From contig OZ242042.1 of assembly GCA_965204905.1 (NCBI GenBank), forward strand, positions 1,054,001-1,118,000: a DNA stretch of 64,000 nucleotides, in the 5' to 3' direction. This DNA comes from Bin87 sp965204905 (GTDB lineage Bacteria; Chloroflexota; Dehalococcoidia; Lucifugimonadales; UBA3495). The stretch's first letter is position 1; each line of letters opens with the position of its first letter. The notes under the pieces are model-generated. The model did no database searches, had not been told where the DNA came from, and was given only the letters and a program-made list of their open reading frames with translations. The position numbers and the translations under genes are program-made. Shown here piece by piece: positions 8,768 to 17,314 of the stretch.

Positions 8768-9882
8768 TGAGAGTCGGCGGCTTGTGGTTTCGGGCTGACC
8801 GTGCGGTCCGGGTTGATGACCAGGGTGCCCCGGTCGGCTTCCTTATAAAGTGCGGTCATCAAAGCGCCGTGGGAGACCTCGAACCGTTTGCGGATATGCT
8901 CTTGCAATTCGGTGATTGGAAGGGGGTGCGGTGATTGTTCAAGGAGGTGGAAAACCTCGTCGGAGATGGCCAGGCGTAGGCCACGTTGATTACCGGGGTC
9001 GGAGTGGCCTACTGGCCATGATGAAAGGCCGTACGTGCTGGGGCCGGCCCATTTGAATTCCGGTTTCCTTTGTACAGCCAGCGTGATCTGTTCTTTCGAA
9101 TACTGGTGTTCGATACCGTCGCGTTGAGCGATCTGATTGACCAGTGGGGTCAGCTCGTCGATGGTGAGGGGTTGTTGTGCCTCGCGCAGTGCTCGGATCG
9201 CGTAATGGGTCGCGAACTTGGGGTCCGAGCTGAGTGGGATGTTCCACCCGATAATGGGGTGGTAGACGTTTGTGGAGGGATCGGGAATGTTGGCGGTGAT
9301 TGCCTGGATGTGAAGGGAGAGGTTGAAATTGGGCCAGGCGGCCATGGTGTCGTGCCACGTGGTCAGGTGGTGGAAGAGGTGCTCGGGGGTTGCACCGGCC
9401 TGGTGTTTGCCGGCGATCTGCCTGGCATCATCGACTAATCGGCGTAGGGTCGGTCGGTGTTGAGGGTTTCTGGGTAGCGCGTCCACCACCACTAGGGCCC
9501 ATGGGGCCTCGTCCTGGGAAATGGCGCCGATATTGGTGAGTTGCTGGATTACGGTGGGCGCTGTTTGTGCGGTGACCCTTCTGGGTTGGAGGGCTGCTTC
9601 GATGCCGGATGAATCGATGATGCTCGCCGCGTCGGCGAGGGCGGTGGCGATTGGACCATTGGCATCGTCGTGTGCCCGAGCCAGGATATGTTTGAGGGCT
9701 CTGCTGGAAAGTTGACGGATACGCTCGACGGTGAGGCGGTGGCGGAGCCCGATCTGCTTCAAGGTCTGGCGTTCGTACATGAATGAATGGAGTACGTCCT
9801 GTTCTCGTGGGTCGAGGGATGCCTGAGCCTCGTGCCAAGCTGTGACGAAGTGGTGGATGTCGTGAAAAATTCGTTGTGTCAT
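8758..9882 (-). CDS. Array paralog D: sigma-region-4-like/HARE-like winged-helix protein
   Basis: The product has 374 residues. The N-terminal ~145 residues differ strongly from A, but from LRRLVDDARQ onward it is almost identical to A, including the HARE-like winged helix and the C-terminal winged helix. The recognition helix of the sigma-4-like unit (LTVERIRQLSS) differs from the other copies. ATG 9882 has no in-frame upstream extension, which fixes the start for the family. Confidence 0.8.
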   Translation of the reverse strand: MTQRIFHDIHHFVTAWHEAQASLDPREQDVLHSFMYERQTLKQIGLRHRLTVERIRQLSSRALKHILARAHDDANGPIATALADAASIIDSSGIEAALQPRRVTAQTAPTVIQQLTNIGAISQDEAPWALVVVDALPRNPQHRPTLRRLVDDARQIAGKHQAGATPEHLFHHLTTWHDTMAAWPNFNLSLHIQAITANIPDPSTNVYHPIIGWNIPLSSDPKFATHYAIRALREAQQPLTIDELTPLVNQIAQRDGIEHQYSKEQITLAVQRKPEFKWAGPSTYGLSSWPVGHSDPGNQRGLRLAISDEVFHLLEQSPHPLPITELQEHIRKRFEVSHGALMTALYKEADRGTLVINPDRTVSPKPQAADSHSI

Positions 9883-9956
9883 GGTCGGATGGTATCCGTG
9901 ATCTGGGAATCCGGTTGGCGGAAATAGAGCGGTGTGGGGTTTGGTGTTTGGGCAAC

Positions 9957-9979
9957 AAAAAAGCCGCCCGTGGGCGGCT
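9957..9979 (-). terminator. Intrinsic terminator between array units
   Basis: A 7-bp AGCCGCC/GGCGGCT stem is followed by a T6 run on the minus strand, between paralog E (upstream) and D. Confidence 0.85.
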
Positions 9980-9980
9980 C

Positions 9981-10045
9981 CATTGGATGATGTGTGCTGA
10001 AGATTCAGGTGGGCAATGGCCTGCTGTCATCAAATTCAAATGGAG
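9981..10045. repeat. Cassette 3' repeat, copy 5
   Basis: This is the last copy of the ~60 bp element, overlapping the stop of paralog E. No further copy was found upstream of E. Confidence 0.85.
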
Positions 10046-11163
10046 TGAGAGTCGGTGTCCTGCGGCTTCAGGCTGACGGTGCGGTCCGGGTGGATGGTGA
10101 ACCGCTGCCTGCCGTGCTGTCCTGTCAAAGCTTGGTCAATCGCACCGGGGGTGACGTTGAACCGTCGGAGGATATGTTGCTGGATGTCGTCGTACGCAAC
10201 CGGTTCGGTTGACTTGAGGAGCAGGTGAACGATCTCCGGGGTGATCTGGGTTCTTCCGGAAATGGGCTGGATGTCGGAGGAATGGCCGACGTCCCAAGAT
10301 TTGAGCCCGTAGGTGCCGGGTCCTGCCCATTTGTAGCCCTTGTATAGGTGGATGGTCCCGGCGATCTGTATGGTGGTGTAGGTGCGGTCGATGCCGTCGA
10401 GTCGGGCTAAGCGGTTGGCGGATTGGACGATTTCCGGGATGGTGAGAGGTTGGCCGGCTTTGTCAAGGGCCCGGGTGATGTAATGTTTGGTGAGGAGCGG
10501 GTCGCCTGCAATGGGCGTGGTCCAACCTTTTATAGGGTGGTATCTGCTGGACTTTGGATGCGGTGAAATGCCCGTGACTGCGGTGATGTGCAGGGGCAGG
10601 CTGAATTTGGGCCATGCCGCCATTGTCTGGCGCCAATCGGAAAGATGCTGGCGGAGGTGACGCGGCGATATGCCGCGGACGTGTTGTCCGGCAACCTGGC
10701 GGGCGTCCGCGGTCAGTCCCTTGAGACTGGGACGAGGTTCTGCCGGTTTTGGCGTGATGAGGATTGCCGCGGTTGCCCAATCTGCCTGTTCTGGGGAAAT
10801 CGCGGAAATGTTGACGAGCTGCTGGGCGACGGTACGGGAATTTTGGGGAGTTGGGAAACTCTTGAGCTTGTACGCAAGTTCCAAGCCGGCGGCGTCGATG
10901 ATGCGCGTGGCATTGGCGATGGCGTCGCCGATTGGCGAATGATCGGTGGAACCGGCTGGTGAGCGCAGTCGAAGGATCCCTTTGTCGATAATCTGGGCGA
11001 TGTGCTGGTGGGTAAAGCCGTATTCTGGCGCAATCTGGCGCCTGGACTTTTGTTGCAGGATGACGGATACGAGAATGTCCTGGGTCTTTGCATCGAAGGT
11101 GGACAGGGCTTGATGCCAAGCGTCAATGAAGGCTTGGAGGTTGCTGAACAATTGGTGTCGCAT
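10036..11163 (-). CDS. Array paralog E: sigma-region-4-like/HARE-like winged-helix protein
   Basis: The product has 375 residues and is the first gene of the array. The N-terminal half, including a degenerate sigma-4-like HTH (FTHQHIAQIIDKG), is the most divergent of the four. The C-terminal ~145 residues (from HYITRALDKAG) are almost identical to paralog C. The start is ATG 11163. It has no conserved leader, unlike A and C, which suggests that the leader was copied between array members. Confidence 0.8.
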   Translation of the reverse strand: MRHQLFSNLQAFIDAWHQALSTFDAKTQDILVSVILQQKSRRQIAPEYGFTHQHIAQIIDKGILRLRSPAGSTDHSPIGDAIANATRIIDAAGLELAYKLKSFPTPQNSRTVAQQLVNISAISPEQADWATAAILITPKPAEPRPSLKGLTADARQVAGQHVRGISPRHLRQHLSDWRQTMAAWPKFSLPLHITAVTGISPHPKSSRYHPIKGWTTPIAGDPLLTKHYITRALDKAGQPLTIPEIVQSANRLARLDGIDRTYTTIQIAGTIHLYKGYKWAGPGTYGLKSWDVGHSSDIQPISGRTQITPEIVHLLLKSTEPVAYDDIQQHILRRFNVTPGAIDQALTGQHGRQRFTIHPDRTVSLKPQDTDSHSI

Positions 11164-11452
11164 ATCCTGATGTTAGGGGAGGATTGGGATTCCTGCTTTG
11201 GGAAAACCTGTTTCCGGGGTGAGACGGTGTAGGAGCTGACGGCTGGGCGAATGTGGTTGGGAACGGTGGTGTTGGAGGGTCGATGGCGTGATAGCCAGCG
11301 GAGGGTGCGAGGGGTTGGGCGTGCGACGGTAGGGCCGCCGCAAATATAGCGCTAATTTCAGGGCTATAAATGGTTGACCTTGGCGTCCGCACTGTAGTAT
11401 TTTGGTTGTCAAATCACAGCACCTAAATTTGGGCCACATCAGGAGGCTCAAA
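11164..11452. promoter_or_regulatory. Divergent intergenic region
   Basis: This region separates the minus-strand array from the plus-strand recombinase side. A possible plus-strand promoter has TTGACC at 11374 and TAGTAT at 11395 (15-bp spacing, weak). AGGAGG at 11441-11446 lies six bases before the TTG at 11453 and decides that start. Confidence 0.4.
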
Positions 11453-12145
11453 TTGGCTACGGGGTTTAGCGCCATGACGGATCAGGTTGATGTTCAGGGA
11501 GGGGTTTGGATGTCGGATGGCATGGTCGGCGATTACGGGATGAGGTGGGAGCCGGGTCCAGGTGTGGCGCGAACGCTACCGGGTGCAGGAGAGAGATGCG
11601 CAATGGAAGGAGAAAAAACAGCCTTGTTTGAGGCATCACTTCGTGGGTACCTGGCGATGGTGGACTCCCGGACGGATGCGGCGAGAGCGGAGTTGGCGGA
11701 TTGGGAGGCGTTGGGGCACGCGGCTCGAAGGGTGCTGAGGGGCACCCGCGCGGTGACCGTCGGAGTTCCGGAGGAGGTCACTATGGAGGAGCTGAACCGC
11801 TGCGCGACCATGGGAGCGGGACTGGAAATGATCGCCGAAAAGTCGGGCGGACGGATCCGGCTGGGTGAAGCTGTAAAGCTGATTCACCAGTCGGCGCTGA
11901 CCTCGGCGACGCTGCCCAGCGTGAGGACTGCCCTGCATCGGTACATAAAGGCCAGTCCGGACTGGATCCAGGAAAGCCGGGGCGTTTATCGCCGGGTGGG
12001 ATTCGCCGGTGGTGAAAAATGGTACCCTGGCGGTTTGGTGCGGGTTCACCACGCTGATGGATCGGAGGCCGTCTATAGGGTGCGAGTGGGCCCCAATGGA
12101 GATCTTGAATTGGAGGATGTTGATGGCAATGTAGTCGGAGATTGA
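11453..12145 (+). CDS. Hypothetical protein with predicted winged-helix segment
   Basis: The product has about 230 residues from TTG 11453, chosen for the ideal AGGAGG spacing; ATG 11603 (180 residues, after GGAGAGAG) is an alternative. The segment LGEAVKLIHQSALT to YRRVGF looks like a winged helix of the type seen in the neighbouring array proteins. The C-terminal part (VRVHHADGSEAVYRV) looks like a small beta domain. No catalytic motif is visible. It is divergent from the array and upstream of the recombinase genes, so it may be a regulator of the island. Confidence 0.55.
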   Translation: MATGFSAMTDQVDVQGGVWMSDGMVGDYGMRWEPGPGVARTLPGAGERCAMEGEKTALFEASLRGYLAMVDSRTDAARAELADWEALGHAARRVLRGTRAVTVGVPEEVTMEELNRCATMGAGLEMIAEKSGGRIRLGEAVKLIHQSALTSATLPSVRTALHRYIKASPDWIQESRGVYRRVGFAGGEKWYPGGLVRVHHADGSEAVYRVRVGPNGDLELEDVDGNVVGD

Positions 12146-12731
12146 GCATCTACAGGGGAGAGGTTCCGGCTGGTCGGTGCTTGGCGGTGTCGGAAATTTT
12201 TGATGACACCTGCCGGTTTCTCACCGGCCGCCTGGCTGCTATATTGGCCATAGGACATACCCGGATTGTATGCGCAGTGTAGGGCTTCAAACAGCGTTGG
12301 AAGTGCAGTTACGGAGGTGCGCGGCGTGCGGCCGGGTAATCGATAGGTTTATGGATCGAAATGCTCAATGGAGGAGGTGCTGACGAAAACGCGGGGCGGG
12401 AGTTGATGGCCCTGCTCGGTCGGAAAAGTAGCCGGCGACGATCGCCGGAAAAGGAGGTGCGCCATGGAGGCGCGAAAACATGGGCGTGGTGAACGCCAAA
12501 AAGTAGCCCTGCGCACGGTTGGTCGCCAGGTCGCAGGGCTGGAGACACCTCAGAGGTTATCCGAGGGCCAATTTGATTTTAACGCAATGAGGATGTCCGC
12601 ACAATCGGTTGATGAGGGTGAGAAACACGAAAATGGCACACACAGGTGGCTCAAGAGTTGAGCCTGGGCTGGATGGGCCGGTTGGTGCGGCCGAAGTGCC
12701 CGCTGATGAGGCGGGGAGGAGCTAGCTGAAC
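12146..12731. other. Sparse region with weak small ORFs
   Basis: No firm gene is present. The best candidate is 12464-12661 (+), 65 residues, basic, preceded by a near-perfect Shine-Dalgarno (AAGGAGGTGC). A 43-codon frame from 12361 overlaps it. Both are unlike known families and may be decayed sequence. Confidence 0.3.
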
Positions 12732-12857
12732 ATGGAGGACGGATGCCGAATGTCTGCGCTGGGTGACGCTGGTCTGGTACGGCGGATCTTCAGGATGGCA
12801 TCCGATGGGATGTCGATGCAGGAGATAGCTCGACGGCTGAACCTGTCGGAAGAATAG
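12732..12857 (+). CDS. 41-residue peptide resembling the serine-recombinase hinge
   Basis: The short frame starts at an ATG with GGGAGGAG upstream. Its core GLVRRIFRMASDGMSMQEIA resembles the helix-turn-helix part of the recombinase domain (PF07508), where residues such as I-F, G-x-S and I-A are conserved. It is probably a fragment of a lost serine recombinase; a free small HTH peptide is possible. Confidence 0.4.
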   Translation: MEDGCRMSALGDAGLVRRIFRMASDGMSMQEIARRLNLSEE

Positions 12858-12935
12858 GCAAACGTGGAGCCATGGTTGGTGCTGTGGCTCCACGGTGATG
12901 AGAAAACGCACGCTTGGTGAAACGGAGGATGACAG

Positions 12936-13595
12936 ATGATTCCCAACGCGTTGAGAAAAATTTTGGAATCGGCGGTGCTGAGGAGGCTGTGTTTGGCATT
13001 GTCTTACTCGCGGGTGAGTAAGGGGCAACAGGTGGACGGGCGGACCATGGATGTGCAGGAGGATTCCAATTTGGAATTTGTGGTGTTCCCGGAATTGCGA
13101 CTGCGCGAGCAAGGGTTTCGTGAGTTCCCGGCGTCGATGGTCGACGCCTTGGGGAACGATGAGGAGAAGCCGGTGGGGGTTGGCGGTCCCGGTATCTACG
13201 GGTACGACTGCGACCCGGTGACCGGGGAGCGCACGATAAATGAGGAGGAAGCGCCCATTGTGCGGCTGCTCTTCGAGTGGGCCGCGGCAGGGTGGATCTA
13301 TCATGCGATCGCGGATGAGCTCAACGAACGGGGTGTGCCGACGCGGAGCGGGGCTCCGTGGAGCGCGCGAATGGTGAGGTGCGTCTTGCGGCACAGGCCA
13401 TACACCGGCAGATGGCGGTACGGCAAGTACCGTTGCTCGGGCGTGTTCCCCGGGTATGCGAAGAATGCACAAGGAGGGTGGATAGATATTGAGGTGGGTG
13501 GTCTGAGGATCGTCAGTGACGAGGCATTCGAGAACGCTGCGAGGCGTGGTGGCGTATCCCGCGCGATACGGCTGGGGCGCCATGACGTTCAGTGA
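12936..13595 (+). pseudogene. Truncated large serine recombinase
   Basis: The 219-residue frame has a good ribosome site (ACGGAGGATGACAG). Residues ~80-175 match the recombinase domain of the intact copy at 14200 (GVGG-GIYGYD, then NERGVPTRSGAPW). The N-terminal resolvase catalytic domain is reduced to a short YSRVS trace with the rest deleted, and the zinc ribbon and coiled coil are missing. It cannot be an active recombinase, and is either a remnant or an accessory DNA-binding derivative. Confidence 0.7.
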
Positions 13596-13763
13596 ACAAG
13601 ACGCCTACGACCCCTGCTGTGGCTCTGGAGCGACGGCAAAAAAGCATCCTTGGTGGAAAGGAGGTGATGGTGAACTGAAACTTTCGGCATCGTGGCGTGT
13701 ATTCGGAATGCATGGTCGCGGTGATGCGATATGGAGAGAACGCAAAGTTGGAGGTGATCCGAT

Positions 13764-14078
13764 ATGGATCGGATGGAGTCGTCGGACCGCAAGCGGTCCG
13801 CAGATAAAGCGGCACCGCGGGAGATCGAAGAGTCCACCGCGGCGCCAGACCCGGACGAGGCTCAACTCGGACCGGCTGTCGCTGATGTTAACAGCACTGG
13901 AGGGGAATTGTCCACCGGGGTTGAGGACGTCGATGGATGGAATGAGGAGGGGCGCGATGTGGTGGCGGATAGCGGTCGGTACCGAGACCAGGGAATGACG
14001 GTTCGCGTGGTCGTGTTGGGTGGTGTCCCTGATCGACGGCGATGGTCCTGGCTGCAAAGGAGTGTGCAGCGCGGGTAG
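13764..14078 (+). CDS. Small acidic hypothetical protein
   Basis: The 104-residue frame is preceded by a perfect Shine-Dalgarno (GGAGGTGAT). It is acidic and Pro/Glu/Asp-rich in the first 80 residues and basic at the end. The family is not recognised. It overlaps a competing frame (13516-13998), so the coding status is uncertain. The rest of 13596-14199 holds nothing clear. Confidence 0.35.
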   Translation: MDRMESSDRKRSADKAAPREIEESTAAPDPDEAQLGPAVADVNSTGGELSTGVEDVDGWNEEGRDVVADSGRYRDQGMTVRVVVLGGVPDRRRWSWLQRSVQRG

Positions 14079-14199
14079 CAGGAAATCGGGCGGTGATGCC
14101 GGTTGCGCTGGAAGTTCAGCGTTGCGGTCTTCACCGCCCGGTCGAAAAAGTGCGACGGCCTCGCAATGTTCGGGGGCAAATGGCTTTAGGAGGAATTCC

Positions 14200-15888
14200 A
14201 TGACTGTAAAGAACGAATTCAACGATGACGTGACGACTGGGGCGGGATCGCCGGCTGACCCTGACGAAGGGCCGGTGGTGCAATACGCAGAGTTGGCCTT
14301 GCCGGTGGAGGAAAGGGGGCGGCAACCGTTTCTGGGGAACATGGCAGGGTATAGGCGCGTGAGCGACCCGAATCAAGCGAGGGACGGGACATCCTTGGAT
14401 ACCCAGGGAGAAGAGCTGATGCGGTATGCGGCCGATCAGGGCTACCAGATGCGCCCTGAGTGGCTCTTCACGGATGTGGTGACTGGGGCTTCTACCGTGA
14501 GACGTGGATTCACGGAATTGCTGGAGTTCTTGGATACGGGCGTGATCGACGCGGTGAGCGTCTATGACCCGGACAGATTGGCGAGGGACCCGCTGGTGCT
14601 GCTCACGCTGAGCAACGAGATTTTGGAAAGGGGGGTGTCCCTGGAATTTCTGCGAGGTCCGTCGGGCGATAGCGATGAGGCCCAGATGATGAGGGTAATC
14701 ATGGCCTATGCGGCCAAGAGAGAGCGTGCGCAGATCGCGGAACGTACGATGCGTGCGAAGAGGCGGGTTGCCCGAAACGGGCGGATGCCGGTCGGTGTTG
14801 GCGGGAACGGGATTTACGGGTACGACTACGACACGGTGACGCAGATACGCACGGTGAACGAGGTGGAAGCTGCGGTGGTGGTGATGATGTTCGAGTGGTA
14901 CGTGGGGGGTTGGTCAACCTACGCGATTTCGGAGGAATTGAACCGACGCGGGCTGGTGACGAAGCGGGGAAAACTATGGCATCCCCGAACGGTGCGGAAC
15001 ATTCTGACGCATACCTCGTATGTGGAATGGGACGTGTACGGGAAATACCGTTGCCAGGTCTGGTTTGAGAACCAGGGCAAGCCCAATGAGAAGAAGCGCA
15101 TCAAGCGTACGCTGAGGCCGGAAAGCGAGTGGGAGTGGATCTACGGATTCTCTCCGAGGATCACGGAAGATGATTTGTGGGGAGCTGCGCAAGCTCGTTT
15201 GGCGATGCCGAGTGTGCGGACGGGTGACCAGGATCTGTACCTGTTGACCGGGTACACGCGGTGCAGTGTGTGTGGTCAGCCGGTGAACGGCGGCAGCAAG
15301 TACAACGGAAGGCGAAGGTATCGTTGCCAGGGTACTCAGAAGCGGGGCAAATTGATTCCGAAGACGTGCAGCGCGTCATACATTCCTGCGGACGAGTTGG
15401 AGGCAGCGGTGTGGGGCGGGCTGGTGAACGCTCTGAAGAATCCCGTGGTGCTGATGGCGGATTTGGAAGAACACTTTGATACTGGTGGGGGCGATGTGGG
15501 CCCGGAGATCCGAGACTTGAAGAAGGCTGTTGGTGAGTGTGAGAAGCAGGAGTCCAGGCTGAGGGAGGTGTTTTCGAAGGATGATGAATATGAGCTGGAT
15601 CAGCTGATGAGGGATCTGGCGCCGATCAGGGTGATGCGGTCGGAGCACCAGCGTGAGCTGGAGAGATTGGAGAGGCAACGGGAGGTTGCAGGCGCTGGCG
15701 ACGAGTGCAAGGCGCTAGTGCAAGCCAAACTGGAGGAACTGTCGGAGGGACTGGAAGAGCTGGACTTCGATGGTAAGCGTCAGGTGATGGGTGCGCTGGA
15801 CATGAAGGTGAAAGCAGTGCTGGGTGACGTGTCGATGTCGATCGTGGTGGGATTTAATCCCACTACCATTGGACATACATCGGCATGA
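14200..15888 (+). CDS. Large serine recombinase (site-specific integrase)
   Basis: The product has 562 residues. The resolvase domain contains G-Y-R-R-V-S with the predicted nucleophile Ser55. The recombinase domain (GVGGNGIYGYDYD) follows, then a zinc beta ribbon with a CSVC pair near residue 354 and further Cys residues, and a coiled coil (~435-510). This is the full layout of large serine integrases, which cut and rejoin short att sites. ATG 14200 has TTAGGAGGAATTCC upstream; the frame is open from 14020, but that extension lacks a ribosome site. Its last 26 bp overlap the 3' end of dnaN on the opposite strand, as expected if the element integrated there. Confidence 0.92.
   Translation: MTVKNEFNDDVTTGAGSPADPDEGPVVQYAELALPVEERGRQPFLGNMAGYRRVSDPNQARDGTSLDTQGEELMRYAADQGYQMRPEWLFTDVVTGASTVRRGFTELLEFLDTGVIDAVSVYDPDRLARDPLVLLTLSNEILERGVSLEFLRGPSGDSDEAQMMRVIMAYAAKRERAQIAERTMRAKRRVARNGRMPVGVGGNGIYGYDYDTVTQIRTVNEVEAAVVVMMFEWYVGGWSTYAISEELNRRGLVTKRGKLWHPRTVRNILTHTSYVEWDVYGKYRCQVWFENQGKPNEKKRIKRTLRPESEWEWIYGFSPRITEDDLWGAAQARLAMPSVRTGDQDLYLLTGYTRCSVCGQPVNGGSKYNGRRRYRCQGTQKRGKLIPKTCSASYIPADELEAAVWGGLVNALKNPVVLMADLEEHFDTGGGDVGPEIRDLKKAVGECEKQESRLREVFSKDDEYELDQLMRDLAPIRVMRSEHQRELERLERQREVAGAGDECKALVQAKLEELSEGLEELDFDGKRQVMGALDMKVKAVLGDVSMSIVVGFNPTTIGHTSA
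15847..15863. other. 17-bp palindrome at recombinase/dnaN junction (candidate att core or terminator)
   Basis: The arms GTGGGATT and AATCCCAC are perfect around a central T. It sits at the overlap of the convergent genes. It has no T-run, so it is only a weak terminator candidate; its position also suits an attachment-site half. Confidence 0.5.
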
Positions 15889-17026
15889 CGACGTGGACGT
15901 AGCGGTCGGAGTCGGCGGGGCGGAAGACGCCGGGGCTGGATGAGTTAGTGACTTCCAGCGCGACCTTGCCGCGGCCCAAGACGTTCACGATTTCCATGAG
16001 GTAGCGGACGTTGAAGGCGATCTTGGCGTCCTCGCCGTCCAACTGGTCAATGTCCAGTTCGTCGAGGTTGTCGCCGACTTCTTCGGAGCGGGCAGAGACC
16101 TTGAGCTGGCCGCCTTCGCCAGACTCTTGCGGCATCATTTCCAGACGCACGATGTTGCTGCCGTCGCGGGCGAACACGGCGGCGGACTGGGTGGCCCGCT
16201 TGAGGTCGTCCAGTTCCATGACGGCGCGGGTCTCGTAGCGCTCGGGGATAAGCTGGTCGTAGTTGGGGAAATTGCCCTGCAAAAGCCAGGACACGACCTC
16301 GGCGTGCTCCAGCTTGAACAACGCATGGCCCTTTTCGGCGGACAGAGTTACCTGGACGGGAGCGCTCTGTTCGGAGGCGAGGCGCTGTATCTCGTTCATG
16401 GTGCGTGCCGGGACGATGACTTTGAGCGCATCGGCAACGGGTTCGGAGAGTTGGCCGGTGTACACAGCGAGGCGGAAACCGTCGGCGGCGGCCATGACGA
16501 TGTTCGATTCCTCAAGCTTGAGTTCCACGCCAGTGAGCACGGGCCGCGATTCGTCGGAGGCCGCCGAGAATGCGACCAGCCCGATGCCCTGACGGAGCAC
16601 CGAGGGGTCGATGTTGGTGGCAAAGCCGGAATCGACCTGGGGGATGGGAGGGAAATCGTCGGCGGACGCGCCGTTGATGTGGGTCCGGGAGCGGCCGCAT
16701 GACAGGTGCAGGACACTACCGCCGCCGGAATTGGGATCGTCGGGGTCGGGGCCGCGCAGGTCGAGGTCCACGCGGTCGCTGGGCAGCGAATTCACCAGGT
16801 CAGCCACCAATCGGTGAGGGACCGTGATTGCGCCTTCCTCTTCGATCATTGCGCCGATCCAGGTAGTGATAGCGATTTCCAGGTTAGTCGCCGACAGGCG
16901 CAGCATACCTTGATCGCTGCTGAGCATAACGTTCTGGGTGATGGGCAGGGTGGACCGGCTGGCGACGGCGCGTCCGACCACGCCGAGTCCGCGGGCCAAG
17001 TTTTCCTGAAGGCACGACAGTTTCAT
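15863..17026 (-). CDS. dnaN: DNA polymerase III beta subunit (sliding clamp)
   Basis: The product has 387 residues, the usual length. The start MKLSCLQENLARGLGVVGRAV and the C-terminal VVMPM are clamp signatures. The ring holds polymerase III on DNA. The protein ends MPMYVQW, two or three residues beyond the usual C-terminus, and its stop codon lies in the overlap with the serine recombinase, so the last codons may come from the inserted element. The gene is preceded by an extended -10 promoter. Confidence 0.97.
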   Translation of the reverse strand: MKLSCLQENLARGLGVVGRAVASRSTLPITQNVMLSSDQGMLRLSATNLEIAITTWIGAMIEEEGAITVPHRLVADLVNSLPSDRVDLDLRGPDPDDPNSGGGSVLHLSCGRSRTHINGASADDFPPIPQVDSGFATNIDPSVLRQGIGLVAFSAASDESRPVLTGVELKLEESNIVMAAADGFRLAVYTGQLSEPVADALKVIVPARTMNEIQRLASEQSAPVQVTLSAEKGHALFKLEHAEVVSWLLQGNFPNYDQLIPERYETRAVMELDDLKRATQSAAVFARDGSNIVRLEMMPQESGEGGQLKVSARSEEVGDNLDELDIDQLDGEDAKIAFNVRYLMEIVNVLGRGKVALEVTNSSSPGVFRPADSDRYVHVVMPMYVQW

Positions 17027-17070
17027 GTTTGACGATCCCGGTAGAAATCAGCTGATTTTTGACGGAACGG

Positions 17071-17079
17071 ATTATAGCA
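17071..17079 (-). promoter_or_regulatory. Extended -10 promoter of dnaN
   Basis: On the minus strand the sequence TGC-TATAAT lies about 45 bases before the dnaN ATG. No good -35 is present, which fits an extended -10 type. Confidence 0.65.
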
Positions 17080-17144
17080 CGGAGAGTTTTGGAGGGACGA
17101 TTGGGCATTGTTCGTTCTCCGGAGGCGGAACTGCCGCAGGATGA

Positions 17145-17314
17145 TCCTTCGACAGGCTCAGGATGAGCGGGTGGTTCGGGATCGGGATTGCCGCGCTGCG
17201 CTCGCAATGACATTGTAGGAGCGGCGGGATTGCCTCCCCCGTGTCGAGCACGGGGTCGCAATGACATCGTAGGGGCGTCGGGATTGCCACGGCGCTTTGC
17301 GCCTCGCAATGACA
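17145..17314. repeat. Cluster of dispersed short palindromic repeats
   Basis: One copy of the CCTTCGAC-GCTCAGGATGAG family (17145-17170) is followed by three copies of the ATTGC-x-GCTCGCAATGACA family (17186-17212, 17226-17265, 17281-17314). The same families recur at 17570, 39077, 40524 and 41019. Confidence 0.8.

Noticed and set aside
3902..10045. The array as a classical integron cassette array
   Set aside because: No tyrosine integrase of the IntI type and no GTTRRRY/RYYYAAC core motifs were seen in the repeats; the only recombinase is a serine type.
3902..10045. The five repeats as a CRISPR array
   Set aside because: Units are more than 1 kb apart and the spaces between are protein-coding genes.
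13605..14342. Minus-strand 245-codon frame
   Set aside because: It lies opposite the plus-strand recombinase leader, has no ribosome site and reads as low-complexity Ser/Pro/Arg.
16127..17032. Plus-strand frames opposite dnaN
   Set aside because: They are shadows of a clear beta-clamp gene.
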